Shown here piece after piece: positions 58,001 through 64,000 of a DNA stretch of 64,000 nt. The notes under the pieces were generated by a model, which was given only the letters and a program-made list of their open reading frames with translations, did not search any database and was not told the DNA's origin. Position 1 is the first letter of the stretch; each line of letters begins with the position of its first letter. The DNA comes from Litoditis marina (lineage: Eukaryota > Nematoda > Chromadorea > Rhabditida > Rhabditidae), in NCBI GenBank assembly GCA_964036275.1, contig OZ038433.1:52717902-52781901 (forward strand), in the 5' to 3' direction. The position numbers and the translations under genes were made by a program.

Positions 58001-60233
58001 TTTCAATTGCCAATGAAAGCATTCACTGGACAAAACAGTTCCAGTGAAGAAGCATATATAATTGTTTTTGGTTACTTAACTGCCTCACTAAATTGTTTGT
58101 TAAATTTCGTCATACGTGAGGCGACTTTGTTGACCACAGAAATTTATTGCAAATCAGGTGTTTTATCTGGGTAAGAGAACTAGGAAGCAGAGGGTGAGAT
58201 TAGGGTTTAACCAGTAAAGTGCTAATATTGTGAGCATTCGAGTGGTTCAAAATTAAGATTTCAAGAGAAGGGGGTGATTCGATGAAGCACCCAACAAATT
58301 CACCATACGTTTGAATTTCGTTTTCTTTTCAGAACAGCGAGCAGTATCAGAGAATGAATTGGGAACGCCTCAAGAAGAAAGTTCATGGTCTGGTCAATAA
58401 GGTATGTTATAGATCCATGTTTTGCGGTCTCATTACCAATGGGAATATCTCTAGGTGACGAATTAGATCACCTTCAAAGTGTTTTCTAGTAAAAACCTTA
58501 GATACAGCGTATCCTCGGCGTACGTTGAGCGAATGATTCACACCTGATCTTTATCAGACTCAGACATGATAGTATGTTTTGGAGGGTTAGTGTAGATTTG
58601 AGTTTACGTTGTGGCACATTCAGAATAGTGCAACGAGCAACGCTGTGAGTCAGTTTTGTTTTTCAGGTCAATACAGATAATTTGGTATCGGTCGTCCGCG
58701 AACTTCTGCAAGAAAATGTGATTCGAGGAAAGTGAGTTTGAAAAATTGATGTTTTTCCTGAGTTTCCGTGATTACAGGTGTCAACGATGTTCCTAACTCT
58801 AAACTATTCGAGAAAAATGCATGAATAATCAGGGGCGGTAGTAGCTTCAAGTCATTTCATGTCTGTTAACCCCTTTCTGCGTATGAAAATGATAACAGCC
58901 ATCATTTAACAAAACGGAAAAATTCTTTTCTCTGCTCATCGAAAATTCTCACTTTTCCGTAGTTTACAGTCTTTTCTTTTCTGATAATCATTAGCTGATT
59001 TCATCTGTGTTGCAGAGGTCTGATAGCCCGTTCGATCATCCAGGCGCAGGCCTTTTCTCCCATCTTCTCCAATGTCTATGCGGCACTGGTGGCCGTGATC
59101 AACAGCAAGTTCCCCCACGTTGGAGAGCTGATTCTCAGAAGACTCGTCGTCCAGTTCAAGCGGTCTTTCCGCAGAAACGACAAGGGTGAGGTTTGGGCAG
59201 GTTTCTGAACTCACTTTCACGTGACCTAGTTTAGACGACGGTTCTACTGATAAAACATTGAGAACAGTAGCGGGCCCAACTTGAAAACTAACGCAGCGCT
59301 CTTTTGCACTATTGCTCGAAAATTGGTACTTTGACAGTGTGGGGAAGGGTCACAATGGTGCGAGGTTACGGACTTGATAACCTGATGATCACGAGAAGTG
59401 AATGCATGGTACATGGTTATAGTTCGTACGATTCGGACTTTCTATATCCAGTCACTAGTTGAAGTTTAGTTGATATCGGGCCGTTGTGAAATGACTCGAA
59501 CACATATTGAAAAAAACCTTTGTGACCTAAATAGAAAGAAGGGCTTGTTTTTGATGAGTATATACAGATGTGACAATTATTGATGCAACACTACGCAACA
59601 TCGAGTAATCTAATTGAAAAATTAAAAAAAGGGATTTGCTTTGGGGAACAGTCCTTTATTCAGACCTCCAATACCGAGTTGTCTTGTTGTTCAGGCACCA
59701 CTGTGACCGTGTCCAAGTTCATTGCTCATCTGATCAACCAGCAAGTGGCTCACGAGCTGCTGGCACTCGAGATAATGATGCTCATGCTGGAGACACCCTC
59801 GGACGACTCAGTTGAGGTCGCCATCGCATTCCTCAAGGAGTGTGGAGCCAAGCTCACCGAGGTACGATATATATATATATATATATGTGTACAATATAAT
59901 ATAATAGTTATCGATTCCAGATTATGTGGGAAATTTCTAAAAGAGGGCTATAGTAGGTGGTAGAAGGGTCGACTATTCTTGAATAGAGTTTAACTGATGA
60001 TGACTCAACCCTCTGGGAAACTTTGAATCGTCTTGAGTTATGATCGAAAAGAGTACATTTACCTATAAAAGCTCGTACTTGTCTGTTGTCAGATAGCCCC
60101 GCGTGCGATTGACGCCGTCTTCGCTCGTCTGCGCGCCATTCTGTACACGGCGAAGGACGCAGGATCGGATATGGACATTCGAATCACCTACATGATAGAG
60201 ACGGTGATGACCATCAGAAAGGACAAGTTCAAG
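55043..60233 (+). CDS. Pre-mRNA splicing factor CWC22 (LET-858/nucampholin), N-terminal and MIF4G part
   Basis: Eleven exons, all in phase, give 403 residues: 55043-55165, 55694-55812, 56373-56468, 57011-57073, 57483-57562, 57770-57885, 58333-58401, 58667-58731, 59016-59185, 59695-59861 and 60093-60233. Residues 1-160 are Arg/Ser-rich ([17 protein letters not shown]). Then come [19 protein letters not shown] and the MIF4G domain, with [76 protein letters not shown] and [19 protein letters not shown]22 sits in the spliceosome and delivers eIF4A3 for exon-junction-complex loading. A normal protein continues with an acidic linker and an MA3 domain; after the exon ending KDKFK (60233, good GTAGGT donor) none of this is seen before the window ends. 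Three or four MITE-like repeats fill its first introns. Confidence 0.93.
55189..55400. mobile_element. MITE-like element, family M6, copy 1
   Basis: It runs from TACCCCAGTAAACTTGTCCG to GTCGGACTTTACTGGTGTA, inverted ends. It includes a perfect inner hairpin (CTCGTTTCCGATTAAAAATTA and its inverse, about 55228-55306). It lies in CWC22 intron 1. Confidence 0.75.
56182..56348. mobile_element. MITE-like element, family M6, copy 2
   Basis: It runs from TACACCAGTGAAGTTGTCCG to AGTCAGACCTTACTGGTGT, with shared GTCCGAATAGTCAGAAAA and TTTTCACGT blocks. It lies in CWC22 intron 2, 24 bases before exon 3. Confidence 0.75.
56475..56630. mobile_element. MITE-like element, family M6, copy 3
   Basis: It runs from ATACTCCAGTAAAGTGGTCCG to GTCGGTCCTGACAGGTGTAT. 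It starts 6 bases after the exon 3 donor at 56468. A further, more degraded relative (AACGAGCTCCTTTTTCGC ... GACTCCTTTTTGTCTAATAGTC) lies at about 56835-56960. Confidence 0.65.
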
Positions 60234-60796
60234 GTAGGTGTCAGAGTCATGGCTTTCAATATAGGCATACACCAGTTACATACTTGAAATCAAAGATATA
60301 CAAACAGTCTCGTTTTCGAAAAATAGCCGGTTTTTCAGTTTTTTTTACTCTTTGGACAACTTTACTGGTTTAGAGGTTTAGTCTTTATGGATGGTGTATA
60401 TTATTTTCATTCCTTGTCTTTTCGGTCGAAATTTGTAAATGTTTGGCGTCGAACTGCAACTCAACTATCACCACGCCCTATAGTTAGAGGTTAGACTGTC
60501 ATTGGAATGGTTGTGGACACAACTTGTGGTACTCGCAGTCGCAAGGCCAGAAGGCGCTACCTTTCACACACATACACGCCTGCAAAAAAATGACTGAATG
60601 AGTACACGAAAAAAAAGAAAACGGGCTTTTTTCTGTGGTATATTTGGCTTATTTAGGTTGTAAAACGATTTCCTTGTAAATAATAGTCGAATATTGAAAG
60701 AGTTTATTGTCTATCGTCGACATGGAAATTTCAATTGCACACATATAAGTTAGCATCGTATATTTCTTTTAGTTTAGTTCTGATCTGACTCGTCTT
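60234..60796. other. Region between CWC22 exon 11 and the convergent minus-strand gene
   Basis: No exon that continues CWC22 was found here. Reading through the donor at 60233 gives only about 18 more codons before TGA. The sequence is AT-rich and without a recognisable repeat. Confidence 0.5.
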
Positions 60797-62972
60797 TTAT
60801 GCAATTCTTATATGCTTCTGTGCTGTAACATCGCTGTTCGAAGTCAAGTGAGTAACCTGGAAAATGCAAGAGATTATGAACCAGAATATTCAAAGTAATT
60901 TGATTTATCTTTGGAAACTGTTTGAAGTTGAAGTTAAGCCCAAAGTATGAATTGAAGTGGGAGTTCACTCGAATTCACTCACTCAATGAGTTTTCAAGTG
61001 GTTTGAGACCCCTTAGTCGTGATTCATGAGAAGAGGAAAAATTATTGAGTTTCCCTTCAAAAGTTGAAACTATGATGAGTTTTAGTTGTTTTAGTAGCGC
61101 TGTGTAGAACAAAATATCACCAGTTTTCCATTCCATTCGAGTGCTGATTATCGGAACCTACTTTAACTGTAGATTCTTCCAACTGCAGAGCGTATCTGTT
61201 GAAAAAGCGCCAACGGCGACTGTAGCTCTTCTCGGGAACTTCTAGTCGAACCTGATATAGAGATGAGATGACTGTAGCATTTTTCACCAGACTTCGCACA
61301 GGCAAACTTATAATTTCATTAAAAAGTTATGTTTTCTTCCTTTCTTTTTTCCCAGTTAATTTTCCAGTTTTGACGGTTAGGTGGTATGTGCTGAAAGAAC
61401 ATCTCTAACTAAATGTAAAGAATGTTGACGAATCAAGCAAGTTTTTCTCTGTTTCAAGCACTCAATGAGGTCAAATCGTCGAATAGAAGTATAAAGATGG
61501 AAATTTCTATTCCTTTTGCCAGTTTCTCAAATATACTCACGTAATGGTAAACACTTGATGTCGGTAGTGCGCTGGTTGTGTATTTCTTCTCAACCTCACG
61601 CTGCTGCTCGGGTGTCAGTTCAATGTCGGAAGCCTTGTACTTGGCTTGAAACACTTTGTGCAGTTTCTGGTACAGCTTCTTGGGTAGTCTGAGGTCGATC
61701 TGAGATGATTTCAATTTAGGTTTTCGCTGAAAAGTTGTTCACTTGTCTGCTATTTCATATAATAGACAGATACATGCAAAAGCGCGGCACTAGTGTTCGA
61801 GGGAAGTCTAGAACAGTCCAGAACATATTTGTTGGAGAATCGGAATATTTATGAAATACAGCTAACTTATTCTTATACTTATTCTTCGGAGAAGACCTCA
61901 TTTTGGTTTAAATTAGTGGTTTTCCCCCAACTTGCTCAGTTTTAGCGGGAATTCTCTCGTATTATGAGATCTACATCTGAGAGAGGAATAATATTGGGCT
62001 TTGTGGCGGTCCGCGGACGCAGTACCGAGATTACCCACAATTCGAATTTCCTTCCATTCGATTGGTCTCGAGGTGGTCGTTGTCATGGCTTTTGTGGTTG
62101 GAAAAACGCGAACCGGCTTGGGGTGTGGAAAGACGGAGGTCTGGCTATTGTCATTTCTTATCTGGAATAAGGACATGTTGGTTGGTCGCGACCTTGATAT
62201 TGGTCCTCGCGTAGAAAAGTACACACTTTAAGCAGTCGAAATTCGAAAAGGTATCCATGAGCTTTTGTTTTTAGGCTTTTTGTATGTAAGCTTCAGGTTA
62301 TTGGGTCTAATTATTATATTTGGTCGTTGACCAGCGAGTTAGACAACCTTACAAGACTGAGATGTGCTGAAAAATATGTTTTACGTCTTTCTCGCTTTCT
62401 AATCAGTCTGAAAAAAGGTCACACCTTGTGAAATGTGTGGACGCTTGTGCGGGGTGTGGTCGATTCAATGCTACTCGGCTTCACCTGCACCTGCTTGGTG
62501 GGATTCGATTGTTGAGCTGGCTCTCCGGTGAGGTGGGCGTTTTTTATCTGATGAATGATTAAAATTGGACTATTTTTTTGTAGTGTTTGTAGTGAAGTTG
62601 CACGTCAAAGTTAGATGAGTTTTGATGTTGAGTGAAACACTCATGCTGGACGGTTCCCATTGAGCAGGCAAAAGGAACGCTGCTATAAGTTTCGGTTTCT
62701 GCACAGTCTCATCTCATTGGCCTTGGAACCTTCAATCTCAATTCACTCAGTTCTCTCAATGGAGTTTTTTTTCGACTCACCATCATTTCTTTGTAAAGCT
62801 TTCGCATCTTGGCAATGGCAGCCCGTGTGCGGGATTGTTTTCTCTGCAGTCTGCTCTTCTTCAGTTTGTCTTTTCTCTTCTGGGCCAATATTCTCTTGAG
62901 GTGTGCCATGTTCCACTCGTGATTGTGAAACGCGTCGTTGTCGTTGACTAGCTGGAATTGGCTCATCCTCAT
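60797..62972 (-). CDS. Unidentified lysine/arginine-rich protein
   Basis: Five exons, every junction in phase 0, give 216 residues: 62972-62781, 62547-62425, 61726-61541, 61251-61162 and 60856-60797 (TAA). The start may be the second ATG (62966, MSQFQLVNDNDAF...). Residues 24-64 are strongly basic and helical (LKRILAQKRKDKLKKSRLQ ...), possibly a coiled coil and nuclear signal. Residues 106-165 (KSSQIDLRLPKKLYQKLHKV ... ELTPEQQREVEKKY) look like a compact helical domain, followed by VPEKSYSRRWRFFNRYALQL. An in-frame TAA lies just before the first ATG. The splice sites are good (CAG| and |GTGAGT or GTGTGA), but the last exon is short and less certain. I do not recognise the family. Confidence 0.6.
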
Positions 62973-63070
62973 TTACGGAGAGATCAGGTCCTGATCAATC
63001 ATGGAATCATATTTGAAGCTGCCGGGGCCGGAGATGATTTTTTAAACTAGACTGAGGCCCCCTTAAATAC

Positions 63071-63722
63071 TCATGTTATGTTTCGTTTCGGGTCTTTATC
63101 TTTTTCTGGGTGGCAATGCTCAAAGTTCAAACTCTCGAACCGATACCATTTATGCTATGTGCGCGTCCACATAGCATAAATGTTAACTTGAGGTACCTAT
63201 ATTTCGATGAGAATATCATCCGTCATTTTTTAGTTGTGGACCAGCCGCTAATGGAAAACAAGTGGCTCACAACTCACCATCGTTTTTTCACCGTCTTCTT
63301 TGTGCAAAGAGTTCTTCATTACATCGACATCAGTTCTTTGTAGATTCTGGAAAAGAGGAAATTCGTTCATCAAATTGTTTTCTGTCGCAATGGGACCCTA
63401 TTACTTCATCAACAACTAATCTTAAAAGTGAGCTTGGTGACATAGGTTGCTTTCATGCTCTAACGAGGCGACGACAAGGATATTGCAGGTTGAACATTAT
63501 TTTAAAAAGTAGAAATCCTGACTTTGAGTACCACTGGAATTTTACCCTTTCTCTGAGTTAGGGCTAGGAATCGGACTTGGTAATTTCACACATGGTTCAG
63601 CCATCATTGAAAACTGAGTTTGGTTTAACTCGTCTACTATTCGGTGAGGCACAAACCTTCTCTTCCTCTAGAGCCGATGCTAGAACGGCCAGAAAAGCGA
63701 TCCAGATAATTTTGGCCATCAT
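63071..63722 (-). CDS. Small predicted secreted protein
   Basis: Exon 1 (63722-63657) starts MMAKIIWIAFLAVLASALEEEK, a textbook signal peptide of about 17 residues followed by an acidic stretch, and ends at AAG|GTTTGT. Exon 2 (63397-63278) continues in phase with GPIATENNLMNEFPLFQNLQ and onward, and ends at ATG|GTGAGT. A third exon (63154-63071, ...NFEHCHPEKDKDPKRNIT, stop) is in phase but its acceptor lies inside a hairpin and is uncertain. The whole would be about 89 residues. It could be a secreted peptide or the start of a longer secreted protein; no neuropeptide or toxin motif was recognised. Confidence 0.45.
63149..63182. repeat. Perfect short hairpin
   Basis: TTTATGCTATGTG and CACATAGCATAAA are exact inverted repeats of 13 bases around a CGCGTC loop. 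It overlaps the proposed third exon of the small secreted-protein gene, so it may be part of its mRNA. Confidence 0.8.
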
Positions 63723-64000
63723 CAGTGGGGAGTCGGTCACTACTGGCCAGGCCGCACTAATAATGAATAACGAATTTGCCGCGCTCGGGTTAGTATAAAT
63801 ACGGTCCATCAGTGTTGCATCGCGTTTCGATCCGATTTTCGGGCTAATGGGAGCTTTCCGGTTTCTGACACGGGCTACCCGCTGTTTTTCAAAGTTTTGC
63901 AAATAATAGCCGTGTAATGTGCGTCGAAAACCGAAATATGTTGGAATGTCGGTCTTGGAGTTTTTCCATGATTAATGTTGCGAGGAGGACGGAGCGGATG
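63723..64000. other. Upstream region of the small secreted-protein gene
   Basis: No TATA box or further exon was recognised with confidence. The window ends here, so any continuation of CWC22 or the promoter of the minus-strand gene beyond 64000 cannot be seen. Confidence 0.4.

Overview
This is eukaryotic nuclear DNA, AT-rich and intron-rich, most likely from a nematode. The main reasons are a DUF268 protein (a family best known from Caenorhabditis), a worm-type GT11 fucosyltransferase, and introns ending in TTTCAG. Several start codons also sit 5-8 bases after a splice-acceptor-like AG, as expected if spliced leaders are added. The species is not identified. Introns are hundreds of bases long and full of small repeats, unlike the compact C. 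elegans genome. No bacterial-type operon, CRISPR array or viral gene was seen.

Five multi-exon genes were rebuilt by hand, with every exon phase checked. From left to right they are: (1) a DUF268 protein, + strand, 2172-9230, 12 exons, 384 residues; (2) an alpha-1,2-fucosyltransferase-like GT11 enzyme, - strand, 17630-10911, 9 exons, 327 residues; (3) a ferroportin (SLC40 iron exporter), - strand, 26719-19660, 14 exons, 496 residues; (4) a three-zinc-finger protein with AEBP2/Jing-like finger order, - strand, 36083-30023, 12 exons, 466 residues; (5) the N-terminal and MIF4G part of the splicing factor CWC22, + strand, 55043-60233, 11 exons, 403 residues, with no C-terminal half found in the window. 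Weaker models are a basic protein of 216 residues (- strand, 62972-60797), a small secreted protein (- strand, from 63722), a cysteine-containing + strand gene ending at 53506, and two - strand exons at 54378-53677.

The other sequence, mainly 36.1-51.7 kb, is repeat-rich. It holds two tRNA-derived SINE-like families, at least seven families of short inverted-repeat elements (MITE-like), two long hairpins, a 285-bp tandem repeat built round GGCGCC palindromes, and a TCGAAAAC-type minisatellite held inside a terminal-inverted-repeat element. MITE-like elements are frequent inside the introns of the DUF268, ferroportin, zinc-finger and CWC22 genes.

The most interesting biological lead is that the DUF268 protein looks like a membrane-anchored, methyltransferase-fold enzyme and lies next to a type II fucosyltransferase. 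Nematodes make O-methylated fucose, so a glycan-modifying pair is an attractive but unproven idea. The ferroportin lacks two of the four residues that bind iron in the human protein. All gene models come from reading splice signals and conserved motifs by eye; no transcript data or database search was available.
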